Shown here: piece by piece, positions 36,255-45,838 of the stretch | Numbering within the stretch: the first letter of the stretch is position 1 | Layout of the letters: each line of letters begins with the position of its first letter | Notes under the pieces: generated by a model | Told to the model about the DNA's origin: nothing | Database searches by the model: none | What the model saw: only the letters and a program-made list of their open reading frames with translations | Position numbers and translations under genes: made by a program | Assembly: GCA_041395445.1 (NCBI GenBank) | Contig: JAWLAO010000005.1 | Location: 124,001-188,000 of the forward strand | Direction: 5' to 3' | Length of the DNA: 64,000 nucleotides | Origin: Gammaproteobacteria bacterium | GTDB taxonomy: Bacteria; Pseudomonadota; Gammaproteobacteria; Xanthomonadales; Marinicellaceae

Positions 36255-38691
36255 ATGTTTAATCGTCATAAAATAAAACCATTCATAATATTAGCATTAA
36301 TATTTGTATCATTCTTGGCACTTGCCAATGATTTCGACAAACAAAGACCTGCCGGAGTTGATGATAAACAATGGTCGTCTTTGAAATCGGCTGTGCAGGA
36401 AGCGAAGTTGTTGCCAACTCCCGAGGGGATTGGGGGAACTTCCGATAGATTTGGCTATTCTGTTGCATTAGATGGTGAAAGAGCATTAGTAGGAGCTACT
36501 GGAATTATTAGTGATATGGGTGCTGTTTTTGTATATGATTTTAATGGCTCAAGTTGGCATCAGACGGCTATTTTACAACCTTCAGATGGTTTGTTGAGAT
36601 ATCAATTTGGGTGTTCTGTTAGTTTATCAGGTAATCATGCTTTAGTTGGATCTTGTTCTAAACATATTGGACATCCTTATGGATCAGCTTATATATTTGA
36701 TTTTGATGGAAAAATTGGAATCAAAGTTATAAACTAATTAGTTCGGATGGAGGAAGCTGATGATAATTTTGGTATTTCATTAAGTATATTAGGAAATCAT
36801 ATCTTATTGGAACTCCTTATGATGATGATAATGGATATTCTTCTGGTTCAGCTTATATCTTCGAGTATGTGAGTAATAACTGGATACAAAGTCAGAAATT
36901 AATAATTCTGATAGTTCTGCAAATGATTGGTTTGGTCATCTGTAAGTTTGTCTAATGATACATAATAGTGCTAACAAAGCCTAATTTGAATGATATAGAT
37001 TCAGGTTCTGTTTACGTTTTTGACTATGATGGAAAAGTCTGGATAGACAATAATAAATTAACAGCAATGATGGTGATATGCGAGGTTTGGTTCTTCAGTT
37101 AGTATTAATGGGAATCATATATTGATTGGAGCAATTGGATGAAAATAAATCTGGTATTAGATCTGGTTCTGCATATATTTTTGAATTAGTGATGGGAGGA
37201 ATGGTTACAGTCTTCAAAAAGTTAATGGCAAGTGATGGTGCATTTGGTGACTCATTTTGGTATTTCAGTATCATTAATCTCACAAAAGCACTAATTGGAG
37301 CATATGGAGATAACAATCCTAGTAAGTGGATCAGTTTATGTATTTAGAATGAACAGAATATTGGATTGAAAGTAAAAATTTTATTGCAAATAATTTAGAC
37401 CCATATGATTATTTCGGTTATTCAGTTAGTTTATCTGGAAAAGCAATAATTGGAGCTGATTACAATGATGAGTCATATGGCTCTGCTTATGTTTTGATGT
37501 ATGATAGATAATCAATGGTTAAATACTCAAAAGTTAACTGCTAAAGGAGGTTGCATATGATTTTTGGTAATTCTGTAAGTTTATCAGGAAATAGAGCTTT
37601 AATTGGTGCATATTCTGATGATGATAGTGGAGGTTCTGCTTACATTTTTGAATATGATGGGCCAGATGGAGTCTTGCAAAAAGCTTGAAGTTAATAGTAT
37701 TTTTTCTGATTTTGGATATTCTGTTAGCATATTGAATGATTGGGCCTTGATAGGTGCTCCAAAAGATACAAGCAACGGTCAAGGTAGAGGTGCAGCTTAT
37801 TTATATAATTTTGATGGAAATCATTGGAATCAAATTCATCAATTAAGAGCATCTGATGGAGAATCAAGTGATCAATTTGGAGATGCAGTAAGCTTATCAG
37901 AAAATTGGGCATTAGTTGGAAATCCTGCAGATAATTATAATGGATCATATTCTGGGTCAGTTTATGTTTTTAGTTTTGATACCAATAATTGGACTCAGGA
38001 ACAAAAACTTATTGGATTCGATATTGTTTCAGGCGATTCATTTGGATCGGTTAGTCAAGATGATATGATGGTTCGTCTTCCGGTTCAGCTTATGATGATG
38101 ATTTTGTAGCGAATCAGGGTCAATCCTAAATATTAACAATCAGATGACGGAAGCAATTTTGGAAATCTGTATCAGAATGCTGATAGAATTCTAATAGGGG
38201 CTTTTAATGATATTAGACCTGGTATCTCGGGATCGGCATATATATTTGATTATGATGGAAATAATTGGAGTGAAACTCAAAAATTAACAGCAATGGAAGA
38301 TGGTGGGATATTAAGTCTAGATTTCGGTTATACAGTAAGTTTAAATGAAGGAAGAGCTGTAATTGGAGCATTTACTTATACCGATGAAGACTATACCTAT
38401 TTGGGTTTAGCATATGTTTTTGACAGAGTTGGAAACGATTGGCTTCAAACTCGTACATTATCAACTGAGTATGAATCTTTATTCGCAATTCCCGGTGTGC
38501 ATGGGGGGGGAGGGATCAGTTTATCTCAGGATCGATTGGTAATAGGTGTGCCATTATCTAATGAGTATGGAACAGGTTCGGGTTCTGCCTATGTCTATTA
38601 TGTGGGTGACGATTTAATATTTACTAATAGTTTTGAAGAAATTGATGACCTCATCTTCCAAAACGGTTTTGAAGAAATCGTACCAAAGTAG
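36255..38691 (+). pseudogene. Secreted FG-GAP beta-propeller protein gene, broken by many 1-nt indels
   Basis: The start is intact (signal peptide IILALIFVSFLALA) and the protein carries FG-GAP/integrin-alpha-like repeats such as FGYSVALDGERALVGA and FVYDFNGSSW. From 36710 the frame is lost: one base missing in an A5 run (36710-36714), one extra G near 36751, one base missing near 36805 and near 36902, and more up to about 38160. Between breaks the repeat sequence stays readable in the shifted frames, with hardly any nonsense substitutions. An open part resumes at 38293 and ends in DLIFTNSFEE and DLIFQNGFEE. The whole is about 810 codons. Either a decayed gene or a region of poor consensus. 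Confidence 0.78.
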
Positions 38692-38717
38692 ATTTTAGAA
38701 TTAGTCGAGTTTTCTTG

Positions 38718-38740
38718 ATTACCCAATCAAGTTGGGTAAT
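38718..38740. repeat. Palindrome ATTACCCAA-loop-TTGGGTAAT
   Basis: 9-bp stem, 5-base loop, 27 bases after the FG-GAP gene stop. It has the same outer ATTACCC/GGGTAAT as the element at 36204-36226, so the gene is bracketed by two related palindromes. Confidence 0.7.
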
Positions 38741-38754
38741 GATATTAGTTTTTA

Positions 38755-38803
38755 AATCTGAGATTCTTCGGCTCGTTTCACTCGCTCAGAATGACAGTTT
38801 TTT
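38755..38803. repeat. Dispersed intergenic repeat (GATTCTTCGG...CTCAGAATGACAG type)
   Basis: Contains GATTCTTCGGCTCGTTTCAC and CTCGCTCAGAATGACAG. From memory this is a widely dispersed bacterial intergenic sequence, not a gene. Its ends are partly complementary (ATTCT/AGAAT). Confidence 0.5.
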
Positions 38804-38843
38804 CGCTGTGGTCGCAGTGTCGCTGTGCGAGGTTTTAGATTTA

Positions 38844-38876
38844 AAAAGGGTCAGACCGCTGGTGTCAGACCCTTTT
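38844..38876. terminator. Stem-loop with 13-bp arms, possible bidirectional terminator
   Basis: AAAAGGGTCAGAC, 7-base loop, GTCAGACCCTTTT: one mismatch in 13 bp. A-run and T-run on either side would serve both strands. It lies about 75 bases after the lpdA 3' end (minus strand). Confidence 0.6.
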
Positions 38877-38891
38877 AACACACCCCTGAAT

Positions 38892-38941
38892 CCCCTCTCA
38901 AGAGGGGACGATTTGAGTTTTGAATCTCCTCTCGAGAGGGG
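38892..38941. repeat. Two copies of a CCCCTCTC-AGAGGGG palindrome
   Basis: CCCCTCTCAAGAGGGG at 38892-38907 and a CCTCTCGAGAGG palindrome with flanking G at 38928-38941, 20 bases apart. Tandem copies of one palindromic unit next to other dispersed repeats. Directly before the lpdA stop. Confidence 0.65.
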
Positions 38942-38950
38942 ATTTGTTCA

Positions 38951-40378
38951 TCAATTCATCTTATGAATCGCTCTTTTATCAACACTGAGAGCGGCTTCGT
39001 GGACGGCTTCGGAGAGTGTTGGGTGAGCATGGATGATTCTTGCCAGATCTTCAGCACAGCCCTGGAATTCCATGGTGACAACACATTCTGCAATCAGTTC
39101 GGAGGCATTAGCACCAACGATATGAGCACCGAGTAGGGTATCGGTTTCTTTATCAGCAATCAGTTTGACCATTCCTTCAGGTTGGTTCATGGCTACAGCA
39201 CGACCGATGGCTGCGAAAGGGAAAGTTCCGACATTGTATTGGACGCCTTCTTCTTTGAGTTGTTCTTCAGTTTTACCAACCCAGGCGATTTCCGGTTCGG
39301 TGTAAATCACCCAGGGAACCGTATTGAAGTCAATGTGTCCGTGTTGTCCGGCAATGCGTTCGGCAACGGCAATACCTTCCTCAGAGGCTTTGTGAGCCAG
39401 CATAGGTCCACGAACCGCATCACCGATCGCCCAGATGTTTGCAGCAGTCGTTTGGCTTAAATCATTGACCTGAATTTGTCCGCGATCGGTGAGTTCAACT
39501 CCACAGCCTTGAGCAAGCAGGTTCTCAGTATTGGCTTTTCTGCCAACAGCGACCAGAAGTTTATCGAATGTTTCGGTGTGTTTTTCACCATTTTTTTCGT
39601 AAACCACTTCAACTTGGTTGTTTTTGACTTCAGCAGATTTTACAAATGTGCTGAGACGAATGTCCATTTTTTGTTTTTTGAATTCTCTGGCTGCAACTTT
39701 AGCAATGGCTTGGTCGGCTGCACCCAGCAGTTTATCCATGGCTTCAAAAATAACGATTTCTGAACCGAGTCTGCCCCATACACTTGCCATTTCCAGACCA
39801 ATTACACCGGCACCGATGATTCCCAGTCTTTTTGGGGTTTCTTCGATATTCAATGCACCTTCGTTATCGACAATAAATTGATTATCGACATCAACATTAG
39901 GGATAGAAAAGGGTTTTGAACCGCTGGCAATAATGATATTTTTTGCAGAGACTGTTTTGACTTTATCGCCTTGAGTGAGTTTGACTTGATTGTCCGCAAG
40001 GATTGTACCTGTGGCGTGAACCGCTTGGACTTTATTCGCCTTAAACAATCCGGCAATACCACCGGTGAATTGCTTAACGATTTTGTCTTTGCGGTCAATC
40101 ATGGTTTTGACATCTATTTGAGCATTTTCAAAAGTGATTCCGTGATTTTTGTAGTCATGTTGCATGTGTGCGAAGTTTTTACTGGAATCCAATAAGGCTT
40201 TTGAGGGAATACAGCCTACATTGAGACAAGTTCCGCCCAAAGCCGGTTTTCCGTCTTTTCCGATGTTGTTATCGACACATAACGTACTCATTCCTAATTG
40301 AGCAGCTCGAATAGCAGCCACATATCCGCCGGGACCACCACCAATAACTACGACATCATATTGTTCTTGTTCTGACAT
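38951..40378 (-). CDS. lpdA: Dihydrolipoyl dehydrogenase (E3)
   Basis: 475 aa FAD disulfide oxidoreductase that reoxidises the lipoyl arm of the 2-oxoglutarate dehydrogenase complex (and perhaps pyruvate dehydrogenase), making NADH. FAD fold VVIGGGPGGYVAAIRAAQLG, redox disulfide GGTCLNVGCIPSKALL, NAD fold GIIGAGVIGLEMASVWGRLG and dimer-interface HAHPTLSEAV are all present. AAAAGGAGAAGAAAATG gives a good ribosome-binding site 17 bases after sucB. Third gene of sucA-sucB-lpdA. Confidence 0.97.
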   Translation of the reverse strand: MSEQEQYDVVVIGGGPGGYVAAIRAAQLGMSTLCVDNNIGKDGKPALGGTCLNVGCIPSKALLDSSKNFAHMQHDYKNHGITFENAQIDVKTMIDRKDKIVKQFTGGIAGLFKANKVQAVHATGTILADNQVKLTQGDKVKTVSAKNIIIASGSKPFSIPNVDVDNQFIVDNEGALNIEETPKRLGIIGAGVIGLEMASVWGRLGSEIVIFEAMDKLLGAADQAIAKVAAREFKKQKMDIRLSTFVKSAEVKNNQVEVVYEKNGEKHTETFDKLLVAVGRKANTENLLAQGCGVELTDRGQIQVNDLSQTTAANIWAIGDAVRGPMLAHKASEEGIAVAERIAGQHGHIDFNTVPWVIYTEPEIAWVGKTEEQLKEEGVQYNVGTFPFAAIGRAVAMNQPEGMVKLIADKETDTLLGAHIVGANASELIAECVVTMEFQGCAEDLARIIHAHPTLSEAVHEAALSVDKRAIHKMN

Positions 40379-40395
40379 TTTCTTCTCCTTTTAAC

Positions 40396-41559
40396 TTACA
40401 GATTGAGTAACATACGCGCCGGATCTTCCAGAGCTTCTTTAACAGCAACCAGGAATTGAACCGCATCTTTGCCGTCAATAATTCGGTGATCATAAGTCAA
40501 TGCTAGATACATCATCGGACGAGCAACAATTTCACCATCAACAACAACAGGACGTTGTTTAATTGTGTGCATACCTAAGATTGCACTTTGCGGAGTGTTG
40601 AGAATCGGTGTAGACATCAATGATCCAAAAGTTCCGCCATTAGTGATTGTGAATGTTCCTCCTTGAAGGTCTTCCATTGCTAACTTACCATCTTTGGCAG
40701 CAATAGCAAAATCGCGAATTCCGCCGTCAATATCAGCCAGGGACATGGATGCGGCATTTTTCAAAACAGGAACAACAAGTCCTCTTGGAGAAGCAACAGC
40801 AATTCCGATGTTGTGCATTTTGTGGTAAATGATGTCCGTACCTTCAGTTGAGGCATTGATGATTGGGAATTTCTTCAATGATTCTGTCACTGCTTTGACA
40901 AAGAATGACATTAAGCCCAACTTAACACCGTGTTTGGCGATAAATTCTTCTTTGTATTTGGAACGAATATCCATCACTGCTTGTAAATCGACTTCATTAA
41001 AAGAAGTCAGCATTGCTGCTGTGGACTGAGCATCGACCATGCGTTGAGCAATTTTCTGGCGCAAACGACTCATTGGAACTCTTTCTTCCGTTGGAGTGTT
41101 GGCTACAGCAACAGCATCCGGTTTGGTGATACGACCACCACGACCTGTTCCTTTCACTTGCGAAGCATCAATGTCATTTTCTGCCATGATTTTTCGAGCT
41201 GATGGACTTGCACCTGTGGTATTTGTTGATTGTGGTGCAGGAGCAGCAGCCGGAGGAGGTGTTGCCGGTTTTGCCAGAGTTTGAGGAGCTTCAGTTTTTT
41301 CCTCTGTTGCTGTCGGTGCTTCACCTTCTTCAAAAATAGCTAAGACTTCATCTGAGCCAACAGTTTCGCCCTCCGGTTTGATAATTTCTTTGATATAGCC
41401 GTCAACCGGTGCCGGGACTTCCAACACAACTTTATCGGTTTCCAAGTCAACCATGTTGTCATCTCTGGCAACAAAGTCCCCAACTTTTTTATGCCAGCTT
41501 GCTACTGTTGCATCGGTTACAGATTCCGGTAATACAGGAACTTTAACTTCAATACTCAT
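40396..41559 (-). CDS. sucB: Dihydrolipoyllysine-residue succinyltransferase (E2)
   Basis: 387 aa core of the 2-oxoglutarate dehydrogenase complex. Lipoyl domain (about 1-78) with the lipoylated Lys in LETDKVVLE; Ala/Pro-rich linker (PPPAAAPAPQ); peripheral-subunit-binding domain (about 108-145; SPSARKIMAENDIDASQVKG); and the catalytic domain with YDHRIIDGKDAV carrying the active-site His. One lipoyl domain, as usual for SucB. Three bases after the sucA stop. Confidence 0.97.
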   Translation of the reverse strand: MSIEVKVPVLPESVTDATVASWHKKVGDFVARDDNMVDLETDKVVLEVPAPVDGYIKEIIKPEGETVGSDEVLAIFEEGEAPTATEEKTEAPQTLAKPATPPPAAAPAPQSTNTTGASPSARKIMAENDIDASQVKGTGRGGRITKPDAVAVANTPTEERVPMSRLRQKIAQRMVDAQSTAAMLTSFNEVDLQAVMDIRSKYKEEFIAKHGVKLGLMSFFVKAVTESLKKFPIINASTEGTDIIYHKMHNIGIAVASPRGLVVPVLKNAASMSLADIDGGIRDFAIAAKDGKLAMEDLQGGTFTITNGGTFGSLMSTPILNTPQSAILGMHTIKQRPVVVDGEIVARPMMYLALTYDHRIIDGKDAVQFLVAVKEALEDPARMLLNL

Positions 41560-41562
41560 TTG

Positions 41563-44412
41563 TTACTCCGCGTCAATGTTTGAGCCACGTTCGCCGTTGA
41601 TGGCTTCGTGAACTAATTGGTTTTGTTGTTTGATGTGTGCATAGGATGAACCAACTGCCGGAGATGGTGATTGATGTCTGCCGGCAAAATGCAGGAATTT
41701 ATTTCCATGCTGGTGATTTTTTATGCAATATTTCAGGTGATGTCTGATTTGATACCATGCACCTTGGTTAATCGGTTCTTCCTGACACCAGATAAATACT
41801 TTACAGTTAGCGTATTTATCCAGATTTTCTATCAGTAATTTTCTTGGGAACGGATAAAGTTGTTCCACGCGAATCACTGCTACTTTTTCATTCGGGTTGC
41901 TTTCCAGTTCGTTGATGATGTCGAAATAAACTTTTCCTGAACACAAAATCACTCTTTCAGTTTTTTCATCTTGAACTCGACGGTCAGGAATGACATTCTG
42001 GAATTCGCCGTTTGTTAATTGTTCAATGGTTGAGGTTGAGCCTTTGTAACGCAATAAACTCTTTGGTGTCATCACAATCAACGGCTTACGAACTTTTCTC
42101 AACATTTGGCGACGCAACATGTGGAACATCTGTGCCGGTGTTGATGGCATACAGACTTGCATGTTATTCACTGCACATAATTGCAAATAGCGTTCCAATC
42201 GAGCAGAGGAGTGTTCCGGTCCCTGACCTTCAAAACCGTGTGGTAAAAACATCACCAAACCACTCATTCTTCCCCATTTGGCTTCGCCAGATGAGATAAA
42301 CTGGTCAATCACCACTTGTGCACCATTGGCAAAATCACCGAATTGAGCTTCCCAGATAATCAAAGCATTGGGTTCGCTGGTTGCGTAACCATATTCAAAA
42401 GCCAACACAGCTTCTTCAGATAATACTGAATTGATTACTGAAATACGAGCTTTGCCGTTTTCCAATTGTTTGAGTGGTGTGTAGTTTTCATCCTGAGTGA
42501 CATTGTGAATCACCGCATGTCTGTGGAAGAATGTTCCGCGTTGGGAATCCTGACCATCAATACGAATTTGATAACCGTCTTTCAATAAACTGGCATAAGC
42601 CATTGTTTCAGCAAACCCCCAATCCATTTTGAGCTCGCCATTCATCATTTTAACTCTGTCCTGATAAATTTTGCTAATACGATTATGGGGTTTGAAATTT
42701 TCAGGAAGAGTTGTAATTGTTTTCGATAATGAATCAAAAGTTTCTTGTGAAATACTGGTATCGACTTTCTCTTTAATATCACCATCTATATGCGGAGACC
42801 AATCCACTTGTAATTCGTCTTTATGAGACTCTTTGCTCAACTCAACAACTTCACGACCCTCATCCAAAGCATCACGATAACCCTCAATCAGCATATCAAC
42901 GTGTTCATGATAAACAACTTCCTCAGCAATCAATTTATCTGCATAAATTTGACGAGGTGTTGGGTGAGACTTTATGAGTTTGTACATGTGAGGCTGAGTG
43001 GCTGAAGGCTCATCTGCTTCATTGTGACCATGACGACGGTAGCAAACCAAATCAATCACCACATCTTTCCGGAACTCTTTGCGGAAATCAGCAGCCAAAG
43101 TTGTGATAAAAGCAACAGCTTCGGGGTCATCACCATTCACATGGAAAATAGGTGCCTGAACCATTTTTGCTACTTCCGTGCAATATCCGGGCATCGTTTG
43201 ATCCAAAGCGTGTGTGGTTGTGAAACCAATTTGGTTGTTGATAACAATATGTAGCGTTCCACCAACAAAATAGCCTTCTTCCTGAGACATGTTGAACAAT
43301 TCCATGTTGACACCTTGACCTTCGATAGCTGCATCACCATGGATCAAAACAGGGAAAACATGCTCGCCATGCGAATCATTATCCCGCCTGAATTGTCGTG
43401 CTTTGGCAGAACCTAAAACAACCGGATTGATAATTTCCAGATGTGATGGATTGAATGCTAATGCCACATGAACATCACCGTTTGGTGTTGGTATATCTGA
43501 AGAAAACCCCATGTGATACTTTACATCACCGGAATTGATGTGATCGTACTCTTTATCGGACTTGCCTTCAAATTCCTTAAATAATTCGCTTGCAGATTTT
43601 CCAAGCAAGTTGACCAATACATTCAAGCGACCACGATGAGCCATACCGATGACAACTTCCTTAATTCCTTGTGTGCCTAAGTGTAAAATCAATTCATAAA
43701 GTTGAGGAATTAATGCATCACCGCCTTCTAACGAAAATCTTTTCTGCCCAACATATTTGCTATGCAAATAACGCTCCATGCCTTCGGCTTTGGTCAGTTC
43801 TTCCAAAAGTCTGTGCTTCTGTGGTTCAGAAACCGGATATTTATCAGCAACAGTTTCCAGCCTTTGTTGCAACCAAATTCTTTGATTAATATCGGTGATG
43901 TGCATGTATTCACAACCGATATGATGAGTGTATGTTTTTTTCAGAAGTTCGATAATATCTTTCAGCTTCATCCGATCCGGAGCCACCAGTGAGCCTGTCG
44001 AAAATGTTGTTTCCAAATCACTTTCTGTCAGACCGTGAAAGTTGATATTCAAATCCATTGCATCCGGACGAGGGCGATATTTTATTGGATCAACATCAGC
44101 TTGTTTATGACCGGTCACTCGGTAAGAGTTGATCAGACGTAATACAGCAGCTTCTTTTTTCATCATTTCCGCTGAGCTGCCTGCTGGTTCAGCATAAGAC
44201 GGATATTGAGCCGCTGCTTCAAATTTCTCAATAATCGGCAGATGTCGAACGTCTTGTGCTGAATTGTCTGTTATTTCATCAAATAAAGCCCGCAATTCAT
44301 CAGAAACACTATTTCTGTCGACCAGATAATCATCATAAAACGATTCCAGCCAACTGGAATTGGTGCCAAAAAAAGGAGAAGATTTTTGTTGTGATTTAAT
44401 CCAGGATGTCAA
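41563..44412 (-). CDS. sucA: 2-oxoglutarate dehydrogenase E1 component
   Basis: 949 aa thiamine-diphosphate enzyme, decarboxylating 2-oxoglutarate and transferring the succinyl group to SucB. The N-terminal FFGTNSSWLESFYDDYL peptide binds the complex. Motifs: IGMAHRGRLNVLVNLLGK, HGDAAIEGQGV, GYCTEVAKMV with HVNGDDPEAV, CYRRHGHNEADEP, and the C-terminal TPAQMFHMLRRQ. First gene of the operon; sdh genes are not seen upstream. Together with KorAB at 8-13 kb it gives this organism two possible 2-oxoglutarate oxidation enzymes. Confidence 0.97.
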   Translation of the reverse strand: MTSWIKSQQKSSPFFGTNSSWLESFYDDYLVDRNSVSDELRALFDEITDNSAQDVRHLPIIEKFEAAAQYPSYAEPAGSSAEMMKKEAAVLRLINSYRVTGHKQADVDPIKYRPRPDAMDLNINFHGLTESDLETTFSTGSLVAPDRMKLKDIIELLKKTYTHHIGCEYMHITDINQRIWLQQRLETVADKYPVSEPQKHRLLEELTKAEGMERYLHSKYVGQKRFSLEGGDALIPQLYELILHLGTQGIKEVVIGMAHRGRLNVLVNLLGKSASELFKEFEGKSDKEYDHINSGDVKYHMGFSSDIPTPNGDVHVALAFNPSHLEIINPVVLGSAKARQFRRDNDSHGEHVFPVLIHGDAAIEGQGVNMELFNMSQEEGYFVGGTLHIVINNQIGFTTTHALDQTMPGYCTEVAKMVQAPIFHVNGDDPEAVAFITTLAADFRKEFRKDVVIDLVCYRRHGHNEADEPSATQPHMYKLIKSHPTPRQIYADKLIAEEVVYHEHVDMLIEGYRDALDEGREVVELSKESHKDELQVDWSPHIDGDIKEKVDTSISQETFDSLSKTITTLPENFKPHNRISKIYQDRVKMMNGELKMDWGFAETMAYASLLKDGYQIRIDGQDSQRGTFFHRHAVIHNVTQDENYTPLKQLENGKARISVINSVLSEEAVLAFEYGYATSEPNALIIWEAQFGDFANGAQVVIDQFISSGEAKWGRMSGLVMFLPHGFEGQGPEHSSARLERYLQLCAVNNMQVCMPSTPAQMFHMLRRQMLRKVRKPLIVMTPKSLLRYKGSTSTIEQLTNGEFQNVIPDRRVQDEKTERVILCSGKVYFDIINELESNPNEKVAVIRVEQLYPFPRKLLIENLDKYANCKVFIWCQEEPINQGAWYQIRHHLKYCIKNHQHGNKFLHFAGRHQSPSPAVGSSYAHIKQQNQLVHEAINGERGSNIDAE

Positions 44413-44604
44413 TGTACTAATCTTGTAATCAAGCCATTAAAAAAGAGTGCCGTATTATACCTGATTTAGTTTGGTGATTAGTAACAATTAAGGCTATTCG
44501 CATAAAAATAGATGGTGTTTTTTGAAAAAAAGGAATGTACATGATTCTGTGACTAAAAATTGATTAAAATCGTAGTGCAGCACATTTTGTAATGGTAATT
44601 GAAT

Positions 44605-44610
44605 TATAAT
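44605..44610 (+). promoter_or_regulatory. Candidate -10 box for the lysoplasmalogenase gene
   Basis: TATAAT in GAATTATAATTC, 29 bases upstream of the ATG at 44639, with no convincing -35. Confidence 0.38.
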
Positions 44611-44638
44611 TCTTCCAGTTCCAATTCAATAAAACTCT

Positions 44639-45280
44639 ATGGCTATATATATTTTTCCGGTTTTGTGTCTGCTTGCATGCGGAATTTCAATTAGAAGTGA
44701 AGTCAATAACCAAGCTAATTTAATGTTAATGTTCAAATTCATCGCCAGTTTGGCATTTGTTGGCTTGGCATTGTATCTTGCAGCATTTAATTCCGACTAT
44801 GGAAAATGGTTGTTTATAGGTTTGATTTTTTCCTTATTTGGAGACGTGCTATTGGGTCTAAAGGGCAAAAAGTTGTGGTTTCTTTTAGGAATTGGTGCTT
44901 TTTTGCTGGCTCATGTATTTTATGCAATAGCATTTTATCGAACTGGTTTTACATCAAGTCGATTAGCTTTGATATCGCCAATTCTAGTTGCATTTTTAAT
45001 TTTGGTATTGATATGGCTGAAAAATCATTTGGCAGGAGTTTTCAAAATAGCCGTTCCAATGTACTTGCTGGCTATTGGAGCGATGCTATTGTTCGCTTGG
45101 AGTGGTGGAGAAATCAATTACTGGATTGTTTCCGGAGCGACTTTATTTGCAATTTCAGACTTATTTGTCGCTCGCAATCGTTTTGTTAAAGCAGAAAGCA
45201 TCAATCGAATTATAGGATTGCCAATTTATTATATCGCACAACTAATGCTGGCGTATTCAATTAGCGAAATTGCTGTTTAG
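44639..45280 (+). CDS. YhhN-family protein (lysoplasmalogenase, TMEM86 fold)
   Basis: 213 aa with about 8 membrane helices, so an inner-membrane protein. Family landmarks are FSLFGDVLLGLKG (conserved Asp), ALYLAAF, a central HVFYAIAF and the late ISDLFVARNRF with a second conserved Asp. Members hydrolyse the vinyl-ether bond of lysoplasmalogens. Bacterial substrates are less clear. It is divergent from sucA and its last 24 bases overlap the 3' end of the convergent maf gene. Confidence 0.88.
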   Translation: MAIYIFPVLCLLACGISIRSEVNNQANLMLMFKFIASLAFVGLALYLAAFNSDYGKWLFIGLIFSLFGDVLLGLKGKKLWFLLGIGAFLLAHVFYAIAFYRTGFTSSRLALISPILVAFLILVLIWLKNHLAGVFKIAVPMYLLAIGAMLLFAWSGGEINYWIVSGATLFAISDLFVARNRFVKAESINRIIGLPIYYIAQLMLAYSISEIAV

Positions 45281-45838
45281 AATTTGACAGAGCTTAATCA
45301 AAGGCAAGCCAATAAGTGCAGTAGGATCTGTGTTTTTAATTTTTTTGAACAGGCAGATTCCCAGAGATTCGGCTTTGAAACTGCCGGCACAGTCGTAGGG
45401 TTTGTCTTTGTGTAAGTATTGCGTAATTTGTTGGTCTGCTAATTCGCGAAAATAAACTGTTGTTGTGTCGCAGTGAGTCATCATTTTTTCAGATTCTTGA
45501 TGTAAAACACATAAACCGGTATAAAACTTTACTTTTTGACCTGAAGAGTCCTTGAGTTGTTTAAATGCGTTATCAAAATTACCGGGTTTTCCGAGAATTT
45601 TACCATTCAGACTACAAATTTGGTCACTGGCAATAATTATCGAATCCGGATTGGTTTTAGCAACTTCCTTAGCTTTTTTGATCGACAATTCGACAGCGTT
45701 TTTCTTTGGCGAAATATTGGGGTCTGTATTTTCATCAATATTTGGTGAAACACAATCAAATTGAATATCTAACCGCTCAAGAAGCTGTTTTCGGTATTTT
45801 GAGGATGAAGCCAGTATGATTTTTTTAGAATAAATCAT
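45257..45838 (-). CDS. yceF: Maf-family nucleoside triphosphate pyrophosphatase (YceF type)
   Basis: 193 aa cytoplasmic house-cleaning pyrophosphatase; the YceF branch acts on 7-methyl-GTP. The frame is open back to 45913, but the Maf N-terminus (MIYSKKIILASSSKYRKQLLERL) begins at 45838. That start overlaps the 3' end of the PBP1A gene by 14 bases. Motifs: ASSSKYRKQLL, SDQICSLNG, KFYTGLCVL, CAGSFKAESLG and the final LIGLPLIKL. Confidence 0.9.
   Translation of the reverse strand: MIYSKKIILASSSKYRKQLLERLDIQFDCVSPNIDENTDPNISPKKNAVELSIKKAKEVAKTNPDSIIIASDQICSLNGKILGKPGNFDNAFKQLKDSSGQKVKFYTGLCVLHQESEKMMTHCDTTTVYFRELADQQITQYLHKDKPYDCAGSFKAESLGICLFKKIKNTDPTALIGLPLIKLCQILNSNFAN

Noticed and set aside
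37603..38109. Open frame of 168 aa that could be taken as an independent small FG-GAP gene
   Set aside because: It is an internal fragment of the frameshifted propeller gene; the repeats continue on both sides and no start signal is present.
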